NCBI GenBank assembly: GCA_036244855.1
Contig: BQKZ01001872.1
Coordinates: 36,698-100,697, forward strand
Length of the DNA: 64,000 nt
Source of the DNA: Temnopleurus reevesii
Lineage: Eukaryota; Echinodermata; Echinoidea; Temnopleuroida; Temnopleuridae
Reading direction: 5' to 3'
The notes beneath the pieces were generated by a model, which saw only the letters and a program-made list of their open reading frames with translations, was not told the DNA's origin and ran no database searches. The first letter of the stretch is position 1; each line of letters begins with the position of its first letter. A program made the position numbers and the translations under genes. Of this stretch, positions 12,791 through 25,160 are shown piece after piece.

Positions 12791-15683
12791 CTGAAAAAAC
12801 AATGATCACATACAGCTCTGCAACTTACTCAATCATTATACTCTTCAGCATTGTTATCTGATTATTCGTTGATATTATCAATTGTAAGATTTGGTGATTT
12901 AAATGAGACTGGTAGCATTTCATTACTCATATTGAAAAAGTAACTTAATAATGCAGGTAAGAAGTACAGCAACACAAGCTCACAGACAAGCTGAAAATAT
13001 CATAATGTGTCAATATCAAGCTTCAAATTTGTTGATCTAGACTCTACATTTAAATACCTTTTTTCTTCAATCAATTCAATTAAATTCAAGTTATTTCACA
13101 TTTGCATAAAAAACAACATACAGAGGACATATACAAAGGAAATATAAAACATGAAATATAGAGCCATTACAAATATGGGGGATTAAAAAAGGCCATATAG
13201 CATTCTCGTGCAATAAGTCAAATCAAGGTAATATAGTAGTTCCACTGTTGGGCATAATTCTACCTTTATTTCCAGCCCTGTGTTATTCATTTTGATTGTA
13301 AATTGTACCTTTGGGTTGAAGAAAAGTTTGCAGACCCGACATGAGTTTGAGAGCGGTTATGCTTGGTAATTAACTTAGAATGTAAAGCATTGGCACTAAC
13401 TTTATTTGGATAGAGACACTGTGAGTGTAAGTGGTAATAATTGGAAGCCTGGTGGTCTGCCAAAGGACCTTTCCTTCTCTTGTTCATTATGTAAATCTTA
13501 CTCTTCCTCTGAACATGTCTGATCAGTATTACCTGCCAGAAATACTTTTCTAGCTTCACAATGTCATTATTCCTTTGACTCTCTCTTGTTTTTCCCGGCC
13601 TCCATGTTTGCAGTGTGGCTTGATTTGTACATCATTGGTGTTTTATTGCTCATTTACAGTTTCTGTTGTTCTGCATTTGTCTATAAAAGTAGCCACAATT
13701 CTACCTTTCTATCTCTGCCTCTCTTTCTGCCTCTCAAAAATGTTGATATTTTAAGAAGAAATAAGATATCAAATGATATCAATACTTCCTGGAGGCTTCA
13801 CAATGGTTTTGGCTCAAGTGATATGAACATTTGAAACAAACACCAAACATACAAAATAATTCAAAATGTTGATTGTGCTAAGAGTCTGGTTCAAGTTGAT
13901 GCTGTAAAAGTTTGTAGCTTGCCACTTCTCTCCTTGGAAAAGGTTCGTGATTTGTATCTTTTAGTATTCCCTCACGGCCAATGGTAATTCATTTACCACA
14001 TCAACAGTAAGATACCAGAAACAGAGAGAGAGGGGAAGATTTAGATGCAGGGGGTATGGGCAGGAGAGAAATAGACATAAAGAGGGAGAGATAGAGAGGA
14101 GGGAGGGAGAAAGAGGGAGAAAGAGGGAGAAAGAGAGAGAAAGAGGGAGAAAGAGGGAGAAAGAGGGAGNNNNNNNNNNNNNNNNNNNNNNNNNNNNNNN
14201 NNNNNNNNNNNNNNNNNNNNNNNNNNNNNNNNNNNNNNNNNNNNNNNNNNNNNNNNNNNNNNNNNNNNNNNNNNNNNNNNNNNNNNAGAGAGGGGGGGAA
14301 GAGAGAGAGGGGGAGGGAGAGAGATAGAATAGTGTGTGCCCATGTAGCTCGGAGGGAGGAAGCTTTAACCTTCTAGAGGTCAAAGAGGTTAGGAGTAACT
14401 TGCACAAATGGTAGTCTGGTATAAGTCTCTCACAAATATTTCTTCCTAACTACTGCAGTTAGAAACAGTGTTCTTTGTATTATAATCTACGGCGACTACT
14501 GTTTTTTCAAAGAAGTTTAATCTTTTAACTGAGAGGTGTACGGATATATAATTTGTCTGACCAATTCTACAGCTTATTGGCTAGTGTGTTTGTAAAGGTG
14601 AGGGCAAATGTGTGGAAAAGCAAATATTTCAGTAAAAATGTCCTGTTTAAAGAGTCATGTGAGTTGTTTATAATCTCCATTTACTACAAATCAGAGCACA
14701 TATTGGATAAGTACATTCAAACAAAGTCATCACTTCAATATACATATTTTATTTTAGATTTCTTACAACTTCATGAGCATATATAAAACAATAAAAAACA
14801 GCACTTTAATCCTGAACTAAAAACAGAAATTACTCAGAAATGTAAATTTCTGTGCTTATTCATATGAGGTGTTTAGAAAACATGTATTGCTCATTTAATT
14901 TTTTAAAAAGAAGGCTGCATTGTTTCAATCAAGCCCTTAATCTGTTTTAATTCATTATTCTTGAAATATATGTTGAAACACATTGGAGTGAAGGAAGGTT
15001 TGTAGGGTTCGGAGAGCTAAGGTCGTGGGAACAGTGCAGACATAGCAAAGGGGTCAGATTGGTTAGGAAGCAGGATGTGGGTGCAATGGAGAATTAATGA
15101 GAAATGAGCTGAATCGATGGGGGTCATAATATGCTGGAACAGAATAGCTCTGCTACAGCAATCTTAACCACCAACCTCCAAATTAAACATATTATTAAAT
15201 ATAAGAAAGGAGAAAGAAATGACTCATACTTGAATGTTGCAAATGTCCATAAATCTGTTTTAACAATATGTTAATATCTTTCAATATAAAAAGATCAATA
15301 CTTTGGGGTTTAATTTGATGAAGAAGTAAAAAAGATCACTTTAAATATTCTTCAGTTACCTGTGAAGAGCGTTGGGGGGTCAATAATATACAGATCTAAA
15401 ATGCAAAATTCCCCACCACCCTAAAAAAACTGAAGTTATTCTCCATTATCATATAAATACATGTAAAGATTGAGCCGGCACTTTATTTATTGTTTTGCAC
15501 ATCAAGGAAGACAATCAATACATTATATCTATTTGCCGTCTAAACCTTCCTTTCTCCTAAAACCAAGCTAACCCCCTCGCCTCCTTTATAGATGTAACGC
15601 ACAATTTAAAAGAATGGCATTGTCGCTATGTCAGGGACCTTTGTCTCCTTCCAAAAGTGTTTGGGGTGTTGATGTGAACTTAC
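12791..15683 (-). other. Intron between exons C and B
   Basis: A 2.9-kb phase 0 intron. It contains a purine-rich GAGAGGGA tract with an assembly gap (14026-14331). A single CGTGGGAA at 15024-15031 matches the Su(H)/CSL consensus, which could be chance. Otherwise nothing was recognised. Confidence 0.8.
14026..14331. repeat. Polypurine GA-rich tract interrupted by an assembly gap
   Basis: GAGAGG and AAAGAGGGAG units run on the plus strand on both sides of an N block (14170-14286). The true length is unknown. Long minus-strand open frames across it are low-complexity Leu/Ser/Pro translations and are not genes. Confidence 0.9.
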
Positions 15684-15841
15684 CATAGATTCATGTGATG
15701 GGTATTCCCCTGCCTGAGAGTATGAAGTGGAGTTATGTAAGGAATGGAAGCTATTGGACGAGGGCGCCATGCCATTGCTACTCCAAGGATTGCTACTACT
15801 GTGTGAGTGAGTCTGTGAGTGACCTTGCGAGTGAGAACCTT
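15684..15841 (-). CDS. TCF4/TCF12: E-protein exon C (WSS-NGM exon)
   Basis: This is a 158-nt exon with acceptor gttctctggcag and donor ATG|gtaagttc. The first two bases complete a Glu codon with exon D, giving YYME. It then reads GSHSQGHSQTHSHSSS, NPWSSNGMAPSS and a serine-rich tail ending YPSHESM at phase 0. The pattern matches [20 protein letters not shown] and the following SHDRL of vertebrate TCF12. The GSHSQGHSQTHSHSSS stretch is histidine/serine-rich and longer than I recall for vertebrates. The segment is likely disordered; no structural domain is visible. Confidence 0.92.
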
Positions 15842-17639
15842 CTGCCAGAGAACAAAACAAAAATGCACCGTCAATATTAACAACCATATCTTTTTTTAAA
15901 ATACAAACGATGTAACAAAACAAGCATTGGGACTTTCTATTGCCAAATTGTGATTTTCACCTTTCCTTGAGAATATATAATTATCTACTTTTGTTAAAAT
16001 ATGTAACCTGATTTGTATTTCAAGATATCGTACTCATATAAAATTTCTGGAATTTCTAAAATATCTAGAATGTGCTATATCTTCATGTTAAACATATTAC
16101 AAATATCATTCTATTGCAAGACTTCATGTTAACTCTTTCCTAGCACATGTGTTTTATAGCTCGAAATTTATGTCTCCTTTCTTTGAAAATCAGTGATATT
16201 TTATCATCTGTAAAATTCATTACACAAAGTATTTCATAATTTTTCCCAATCTCTGCATGTCACTTGCGGAGAAAAATAGAAATATGGATGTGCTTTGCAG
16301 ACAATAAAGCCTTGTTTTGGTACTCCTTAGGGCCGTTTAGCACTCCCCGAATCCCCGTATTGTGGAGAGCATTAGCGCTTCTTTCAAAGGGCACAGCAGC
16401 AGCTTGAACCAGCCAAGTAACTTACCATCTGCCTGCTACAGATAACCATGGAAACAGAATCACTTTACCAGATACTTGAATCTATCAACAAATGTAAAGG
16501 CCCAATGCCTAGCAAGCAAGGTTGAAGGACCATTGACAGTACTTTCTGCTTTTATACTCAGGTCACTTCGCAAATATTCCATAATCTTATTCATTGAACT
16601 TAATACAGTTATCTTCAAAAATATCTTTAAGTGAACTGATATCGCATGAATCTTGTCTTTGCCCCTGAATGTCCCTAAACTTGTCATAAATGAAATGATG
16701 TAACACCCCTGTGGCTTGCATCATATGATAGGTTTCCAACAAACTTTCTTCTTTTTTTCAAAAATCTATTATAGCATTAGTGAATTGAAAACGAGACCTT
16801 GGAAATGCGAATAAATCTCTGGGATATGATATGTCAATAATGCTTCATGACTACAAGCATTGTCAATCAAAATTTTACTCCAAATATCCCCGCAAACCAA
16901 TAAAACTCCACTTCGCATCCGTTTAACCATCTTCATCTCTTTCCATCCCCTACCCTAGTTCCTTCTCCACATGAAAATTGGTTGAAATCAAGAACCGAAT
17001 TCCATCGATTGGAAATTTAATCCCATGGCGAGCACTCCAGCAACAAGTAGTCATTTTCGTGCTCGTTCTCCGGTCTGAATAAATTGTCCCGCGGGGCGAT
17101 TTCTTCCAAACACCTGCCTCGTTTGATCCTCGACTCTGTCCCGGGAGCTGGTTTTTGTTTCGGCTCCGTCACATAGGAGAGGATCACTTTCATGCCGTTA
17201 GTGCGTCTCTCTCTTTACCATTATCACATCTATTTTGATGAGCTAGTTTGTTATCTTCATGGCGCGTGTTCTACCTCTCTTTAACAAAGATGTCAGCATT
17301 TCATGGCAGCATGCTATTTTATTTTACACATTGATATGCTATGATTGGCATTTTCTTCGAAAAGTCTGGGACAACTTTATTTTCAAATTTCTTTCCTAAC
17401 CATTCCATTTCCATTAAATCTCAGCAAAAAGCGCAGTGAAAAAAGAATTTTATAACATCACTGGCTCCTTACCTGCATGTCCAAGATGAAAATGTCATAT
17501 TTCATTTTATTTGGGATATTCATTATGTACACAATAAAACAAATTAGATGTATAATTGATCAATGCAAGAAGATAATTAATATTCCCCAAAAAAGAGATG
17601 TTAAAGCTGATTTTCTAATATCTATTTGAAGGTACTTAC
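15842..17639 (-). other. Intron between exons D and C
   Basis: A 1.8-kb phase 1 intron. Its middle (about 16990-17280) is GC-richer than the surroundings, with palindromic CCGCGG and CCCGGG cores, and may be regulatory. No coding exon was found in it. Confidence 0.8.
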
Positions 17640-17730
17640 CCATATAATAATCTGGATACATTCCGGGAGGTTTGGGTGAGGAATAATTTGGGTCTGAATG
17701 GTAATCTTCTGCACCGGGAGAATACACCTG
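17640..17730 (-). CDS. TCF4/TCF12: E-protein exon D (VYSP exon)
   Basis: This is a 91-nt exon. It starts at phase 0 with QVYSPGAEDYHSD, continues PNYSSPKPPGMYPDYYM, and ends with one base at ATGG|gtaagtacc. The order VYSP, SP, PSPKPP, then an aromatic cluster matches VYAPSPNSDD...YPSPKPP...FFMQD of vertebrate TCF12 closely, and this is the best anchor for the gene's identity. The acceptor is a tandem CAGCAG (17728-17733), so splicing could start at 17730 with the Gln or at 17727 without it. It is the first exon shared by the long form and the candidate short form that starts at 22872. Confidence 0.93.
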
Positions 17731-20700
17731 CTGGCAGACAAACAACAAGAAAAGGGAAACTATTTAGAGTCAGTCATGAATAAACAACAGTAAACATTAA
17801 CAAAGTATCGAGAACTATAACAACACACATCTAATATACTTACGTAGTAGTTACTAATGAATATCAAAGGTAGAAACACTTCACATGGCACAATTACATG
17901 TAGTTGCTTTTTGCTGGATTTGATCAACGTACATGTATGCAAAAAAAAAATACTAAATGGAAGATTTTATAGCATGTTATTGAGGAGATTTTCACTGTGA
18001 AAGGATAATGGGTAAACCATCATGGCCTATGAAATTCTATTCGATACATTTTTGGTGAGAACTTTAATCAAAACGATCAAAAAAATGCATAAGCGTTTAT
18101 GTATTTAAATGTAATCTTTCATTCAATATCTTGCTTATGATATGTTCCGGGTTATCTGATATTACAGTAAAATATTTCCAAAACAATACTTCACATTCAT
18201 CCAAAACTATATTTTGGGTTAATTTTGGGGATAAAACTACAAATTTTCAATTCAGCATCACAAAGAAGACAAAAGTAAATACTTAATAACAAATGAAACT
18301 GGATTAAAATGTTAAATTATTGGACCTGCTTTTCCGCCATCTTATTTTGATTGTTTTCAAATTCCAGTTCAAGCAGCTGCTTTGATCAAGATAGGTAAAA
18401 AAGATGGAAAACGGTGGAACTTTTGAAAAAGATTATTTCTTGATGTACTTTTGGTAGGTTGAGTAGTGCTGTGAATAAGAACGATTCCATCAGAGTGTCT
18501 CATCTTGCCTCATACGTGCAGCATCTTCTTCTAATCAAATAAACTCATTGATTACTGTATTGCATGAAATTAGAACAAATTTGAGCACAGGGAGCGTGTG
18601 CCATCGACCCCCAATGACTGCCCAAGAATTCCAAAAATCTCAGCCCGTAACCTGCAACTTCTCCACGTTGCACGTTAGCCAATAAGACGATTCTTATTGA
18701 TTTGATTTCACAGAAAGATGTTAAAAGAGACAGAGCTCTGGACAGAGTAGAGGGGGTAAAAGTAAAACCTGCAGGAACGTGCTTCTCCTCATGAAAATGC
18801 AATTTCTTATTTTTTACTGCTTTGGGCCTCAGGCTCTAATAAACTTACAGATCGGGCATCGCTAAAATTAATTCAACTACGACATCAGCATTGCAACGTT
18901 TTCAACGATTTTGGATTCAACTCTATCATATGCAATCTATGTAAAATCTGATCTCTTTATCTGCTTTCAAGCTTTGGCCTCTATGTGATTATAACTTTAA
19001 AAGTGCGCTTTCCTTACATTTCATACCCCATTCACCAAAACATCAGAACATTTGATTTAATTAAAAGGATGGAGATGATTTGGCTGCAGTCAATGAAAAA
19101 TAGTTTTGAGCTACAAGATTTCAATTCCTTTTACTCTTCTTTCTCATTTCTCCATCCTCACTGCTCTCAACACTTTTTTTCACCTTCTCTCTTTCTTTCT
19201 ATCTTTCACCTCTGCCTTCGTCACGGATTCAAAATACCATTTTCCCCTCACCACATTCCCTTCCTTCTACCCCTCCCATCATTTCAGAGGGCTGGACTGT
19301 GAATAATTTCCTTTTGTATCCTTGGTATGAGTGAATGGGCTCAGCTGTGTAGCGGGACCAATGAAATCAACTAATTAATTTTGATTAGTCCTGCAATTTA
19401 AAACTCTGATATGCCTAACTAAACCATTTTAAAACTCAATACACCACTCATTGTAAATTTCATATACTGCGAATAGAATGAAATAATTTGATTTTAGATG
19501 TGACACATGTTCGTCGATAAACTGATTATGAAAATTTGTTACAAAACGAAATGTTCAATTCAAATTTTAATTCAATATCAATGATTTACAGACTGACACA
19601 CTAAAAATTACATGACATGAGTACATTGATTTATTTCATCTTTCACCAAACTCGACTCTAAATATTTTGTTTTACCATTTTTTATACTCGATAGCTACAA
19701 TCTATTCACAAGAACCCCATCCTCAGATATGGCATAGAAATTCAATTATGTGATTAATAAGCATTTTCTACAGAGAAATTGACAGGCTTTGTTTGTTAAT
19801 TTTTGCTGCTTGTAATTTACTGTATATAACTCAAAGATTTTGTGTATCTGTTAAATACTTTTCCTACTCTACCGCCCCTTGTATGCCCCATTCCCTATTT
19901 CTAATTGATTTGGGTTTAATGTGGATGAGGCAACAATTTGGCAACCACCCGAAGCACTTTGTCACTTCTTTATTCTCCCATCTAAAAGCGCCCGCGTATT
20001 GGTGAGTGGGAGCTGAACCGAAGCTCCATCACAGCGGCCTGGGGGTATGCATCCTACCAGAGACACTTGTCAAATCTACAGATCCTCCTTCCATTTCTAA
20101 TATCTCGTTACGCATGCAAAACAATCGCCCGCCCGCAACAAAAAGGCCATCCAAAATTGAATCTTGTCCTCCTCTCCCCCTTGCCTGCTTCTCACAATCG
20201 ATCATTATGGAGAGGGGGAAGAGAAATTGGTATAATTGACTGGCACCATGCATTTCACACTAGCGGCCAGAGTACAGGCAAAGGTTCCAGATAGCAGAAA
20301 GGGTCGAAGCTGTCATCCATGCCTCCAGCAATGCATGAGAAACATGGGGCTCAACATGTTCTGGAAAACAACCACAGGTTCAATGCAAAATTGTACACAG
20401 AATATGCATCTCTTGAGGAGAAAATAGATCTCTGGGTTGAGACCTTATGAACAGAAGCTCATCAACATGTTCAACAATCAATAAAAACAAAAGCAAATCT
20501 ACAGCAGTAGAGGTGGAAAAACCGCTCAGAAGTATTTGAAACGAAATTCAAACAAACAGACCCTAGAGACTCAGTTTATGAACTGAACTAGAAGCAGCTT
20601 ATATAATATTTGGAGTGCTAATTGACAATTTTAATTTCTTCAACAAAATTAATAAATGAAAACATTTTAATTCATTCTCCCATAATTTTTTTTCCAAAAC

Positions 20701-22587
20701 AGGGTTAACATTTTGATTTTAAGTGATGATTTTGGAAAATAAATATGAGAGATACTACATTATATCATTATTAAAATTTAATTTTTCTTATGCCAACATT
20801 AATCACCTAATTCCCTTTAACATATGTAATTGATTTACGAGATCACAATGAATCATAGCGAACATAAAGCCTTATAGTAGAGAGACGTACATGGCGAGGA
20901 GAGAGGGGGAAAGACAATTAAGTTTGCGCCAGTACAAGGGCAATGAACTATTAGACTAATCTAGTAAGTCGCCTGTGAAGCTAGTCTCACAGTTAAATAA
21001 AGATTGATATGTCACATGCGGTCTGACCAAACAAACAAGTCTTCGGCATTGGTCAAGAGAATCTACCTTGCCATGATAATCCAACACTTATTCAGATTGA
21101 CAGAGGCTTGACAAGTTTCCACCTTAAGATAGTTATCAAGTTATTTCTATAACAATCTACAACAAAGTCTACAAACTGAAATTCTAGAAATATTGGATCT
21201 CTATTGCTTTTGGTTTTACATACATAACATAAAAGGAATATCCTCTCCAAATCAAAACAGCTGGTTTTGCTCTCTATTGTCTCCATCATTCCAATCTTTT
21301 ACATGATATATTCCTACAGAAATATACTCAAGCATGCATTACAAGATAATCATAATATCATTATCCAAATAGGAACATAATATGATGGACAAACTAATCT
21401 TATCTCCTAAAAAGCAAATTTATGATGCAGAATAATTCCCAACATTACAATTTGAAGAAAGCTCTATGAAGTGCTGCAATCATACACTCCTCAAATAAAT
21501 AAATTTTACTCTGTTCAATTTTCAATGTTCCCAAATTGGTGCCAATTTCAGGATTGGTGACAATGTGCTTAAAAGAACAAATCCCATTTATCAGAACAGA
21601 GTTTAAAAGGTTAGAGGCAAAATTTTAGAAAAAAGGTATGATTCTCACTGTCTCTTACTATTAAAGGACTGACTCAAATAGGTCATCAAAAAATGCTATG
21701 TAAAAAAGTGGATTCTTGGGGAATTCTTCTCTGAAATTGTATTTTTCTTTATTTTGTCCAATTACAATTTTTAAGTATTCAATCTCGGTCAAAAGTAAAT
21801 TTAGCATTTGAGAACTGAATATGAAGGCCACACTTAAGATATTAAAGCAGAAGAGCAACATTAATCACCCAATTTCCTGCGAATAATAATGCAATGTCAA
21901 GACTTAGCATGAATGATATCATTTTCACATTGCCTATTGGATAGACAGAATTGTTGCTCAAGCCTGGTGGTATTTGAGAAGTACACGAAACAGGTGGAAT
22001 GGTCTTGGCAATGAGGATAGTGAATATGGTTTGGAATAGCATCCATGTTATGAAGCAGGTGGGACTAACACATGGAGGAGATAGATTGAGACCCAGTCAC
22101 AGGTGCACTCTCAATGGTGCCATACCCCCTTGTGTTATCATACACAATCAAAACACCACTTAGGGGAATACCCTACTTTTAGTGACAGAGGGAGAGAGAG
22201 AGAGTCAGAAGCAGGTATAAACACAGCTGGTCGAGTGGTAACAGTTCATTCTGATATAGGATAGTGAGACTGCTAAAATCTCTTGTATCATGCAAATAGC
22301 GTTGTAAAATATTACTTTAATAAAGTGTATGATCATAAATAAAGAAAATAGGAATTCTGTAAAAATGTCAATGAATGTGATATTAACATGATAAATCTGT
22401 AAAAAAGTCATATGAATCACAAATAATAATTGTTCTCCTTTTCCTTTTTCTCCTTCTCCTTTCCATGCCCCGGCAGCCCTCTCAAAACAACTGCAGGTTT
22501 GAACTATTTATTCTTTGCCTAATTCTTGTATCTTTGTATCTTTTACTTACACTGTAATTGTTTTGTTTTGAATTTTCCGAATAGATA

Positions 22588-22624
22588 GTAATAATAATAA
22601 TGATAATAATAATAATAATAATAA
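22588..22624. repeat. AAT trinucleotide microsatellite
   Basis: TAATAATAATAATGATAAT and further AAT units, with one G interruption. It lies about 175 bp downstream of the donor of the candidate alternative exon. Confidence 0.9.
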
Positions 22625-22797
22625 CCAATAGTTAATTTGACTATATCTATTTTCGTGACCCCATAACCCATTGTGCAAATACACTAGTGTGTCGGTTCTC
22701 TCCTTAAAAACAGATACACAAACATATTGTAGCTGTACATCTTCAATTTTCCAATGAAGATTTAACAAAGAATTCCATCACACAAACTTTTACTTAC

Positions 22798-22872
22798 AGG
22801 CCATTGCCGATGCTGCCTTAAAGAATTATGCATTGATTGATCTGATTCCAAGTTAATATTCCTTCGCCACAT
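22798..22872 (-). CDS. TCF4/TCF12: Candidate alternative first coding exon (short 'Alt' E-protein isoform)
   Basis: ATG at 22872 (with A at -3) opens 25 codons: MWRRNINLES, then DQSMHNSLRQHRQWP. They end exactly at a consensus donor, CCT|gtaagtaaaag, in phase 0. A TAA lies in frame five codons before the ATG, so this is a start exon and not an internal one. Splicing to exon D (phase 0 acceptor at 17730) gives ...RQWP-QVYSPGAED. Vertebrate TCF4-A and HEBAlt have an alternative start placed just before the same VYAP-containing exon. The peptide does not resemble the vertebrate Alt peptide, so the case rests on position, phase and splice site. I recall a published sea urchin E-protein with canonical and Alt forms; whether it uses this exon must be checked. 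Such a product would lack AD1 and the NLS-like segment. Confidence 0.55.
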
Positions 22873-23281
22873 GATCCAGAGTTAAATCAGAAGCACAAAT
22901 TGTGTTGAAAATACTCCAAATGTTGATTGTTTCTTTTTAAAAATGAAGCAATTGTACTTGTCACCGGTAACACAAGTCCAAGAAAATCGCTCTTAGAAAA
23001 TCATTACTCATGTATATATTCCACTTGCAGCAATGAAGTGATTTGATATTACAGTTTGTAGGAAGCACGCAATGATTAGTAATACCAATTCACTCTGTCG
23101 CCTCTACATCGCCTGTTACATAACATAACTTCTTCACTTTTTGATCTACTATCACATTCAACCACAAAGGTTCAGACTTTACTTGCCAGCCAGAATTCAT
23201 TCTGATATTCAATAAAAACTCAAATCTATGCACCCAAAACAATATTCTGTTTGATTGGAGTGAAACAACACCACTGGAATG

Positions 23282-23370
23282 AAAAAAAAAAAAAAAAAAA
23301 AAAAACACGCATGCAAGACAGTCCCTTATTTCTCATTTCTGCCATTCAAAAAAAAAAAAAAAAAAAAAAA
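23282..23370. repeat. Paired poly(A) tracts (poly(T) on the gene strand)
   Basis: Two A runs of about 25 and 23 bases (23282-23306 and 23348-23370) are separated by about 41 bp of ordinary sequence. On the transcribed strand they lie about 410-500 bp upstream of the ATG of the alternative exon. Confidence 0.95.
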
Positions 23371-25128
23371 CATTGAATGTGCTCATATAAACTAATCCGA
23401 CTAAAGGGCACTCAACAAATGTATGTGTATGTGGTAATAACTCTGACTGAAATGTCATAACTCTGCCAAATGCTATTCAGTGATGTAATACCCAAAACTG
23501 CTATCTGATCTCTCATGGTTTATACTTCCAGTCTCCATAGAAAGTCATTTACTATTCATAATTACCATATATATCTTGCCATCAGGCAATCCAGCGAAAA
23601 GTGATAAACAAACAAAACTAAAATCTGGAACAGATATTTTGCAGTTATTTTTTATCATCACAAGCACAAGCAATCCTAATGCTTAAGTTGGCTTCTAATC
23701 AAAGCAAAGGAAGAAATCGTCATTGCTAGTTATTTGGAGAGAGAAAAAGAGGGCAAACTTCTTACTCAGTATTTAATTACATTGGGTTTGTCATAACCAA
23801 TTAGGGAATAGAAGCACCTGAGCACCACTGTTTTAATGAGAGTTTGTCTTCTAATCACAGCATCTCTATCAAAGTTCGGTACAAAATTGTTATGCTTTTT
23901 TTTTCCTACATACAGCCTCATTATGATTACTTGTCTTTATTTTGAGAGTTGTTTGTGTTGTTTTTAAATTCCTTGCAAACCATCTCTCACTATTGGAATA
24001 TTTTCTTATTTGGATCATGGCAATTGCCATATAAAACTTTACTTGCAATACTCTTTGTAGGCCTCTTCTTTCATTTATTTTGTCTTTTACTTTCATTATT
24101 CATGACTTTGTACGGACAAATTTTTATGACTTTTTATGACTTTGTATGTACCAAATTGAAAACGAATAATTTGAGATGATTTGAAATTATAACGATCGTT
24201 CATATGAGTTGAAAGAATATTCTTTACATCCTGATTGTATGGAACAATGATTATGGACTTTTCTACATGGATTGCTCATCGATCAGTCCACTTATTTGTA
24301 CACACTCACACTGTAGGTGCAAGGAAGAAATTTATTATATCATGAATTTTAGATTACTTTTTATTTGTTCTTAAAAAAAATACAGTAGAATAAAGCAGAT
24401 AAATCATAATATGTTATTACATATGTCCATAATTAACACCACACAATGACATTGGCTAAATATCTCTCTCTAATGTCTTATAATATATGACTTTAATTTC
24501 TGACGTCAAGAAAAAAAGATATATCATGTGAAAAAAAAGTGGAAAGAGACTGAAAACAGGCTAGAATTGAGTGTGAGCGAGTTCATCACAAGGCTACGAT
24601 CTTTGCATTCCACAAACCTCCGCTCATCCTATTATCTCTTACACTACTCTATTTCATCCTCTGGGGCTAAACACTATACCCATTCAATCGCAATAAGCTC
24701 GCATCCTGCAATCAATTATTCCTTAACAAAGTGTCACTGATCAAGTTTTTAAACAAAGCACAGCGCATTAGGGCAGTTCTCCCATCTATTAAAGATTTAG
24801 AAATATCAAATATTTTAGATTTTCGTACTCTAAATTATTCAATTGACTTACGCATTGGCTTTCAAATATTTCATCTACAGTAAATTAGGAGTATTTAGCG
24901 TGACTTTTAGATAGCAGTGAAAATGTTGGAGATATAAACAAAGTAGATTTACTACCATCTACAAGAAGATGACATTGTCACCAGTGAGGGAACCAATTTT
25001 AGCTTCAAATACATTTTACAACACAAAGTAAATAGTGCTAAATATACACAGAGAGGCATCTAATGCGTATACATCACATCCATATATTAGAAGAGAAGTG
25101 ATCTCAAACATTTGAAAAATGCACTTAC

Positions 25129-25160
25129 CGACATTGCAGGAGATTTCCTCCTCTTGTGCG
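25129..25160 (-). CDS. TCF4/TCF12: E-protein microexon E (second half of NLS-like segment)
   Basis: This microexon is only 32 nt, flanked by acceptor tcttttttgcag and donor TCG|gtaagtgc. With one base carried over from exon F it encodes P then HKRRKSPAMS and ends at phase 0. The basic HKRRK run corresponds to KKVRKVPPG in vertebrate TCF4/TCF12, that is, the second arm of a bipartite nuclear-localisation-like segment. Skipping it would break the frame (32 is not a multiple of three). It would also be absent from any transcript beginning at the alternative exon at 22798-22872. Both splice sites are near consensus and the phases agree on both sides, which is why so short an exon can be called. 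Confidence 0.85.

Larger units (their letters stand above)
17731..25128 (-). other. Intron between exons E and D, host of the alternative exon
   Basis: A 7.4-kb phase 0 intron. It contains the candidate alternative first exon (22798-22872), two long A tracts (23282-23306 and 23348-23370), an AAT microsatellite (22588-22624), and a GC-richer non-coding stretch near 19980-20300 in which open frames overlap on both strands without recognisable domains. Since E ends and D starts at phase 0, an alternative start in this intron must also end at phase 0, and the one at 22798 does. Confidence 0.8.

Noticed and set aside
13961..14407. Minus-strand open frame rich in Leu/Ser/Pro
   Set aside because: It is a translation of a GA-rich repeat and an assembly gap of N.
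15024..15031. CGTGGGAA, a Su(H)/CSL consensus
   Set aside because: It is a single site without a partner site or cluster; one such match in 64 kb is not informative.
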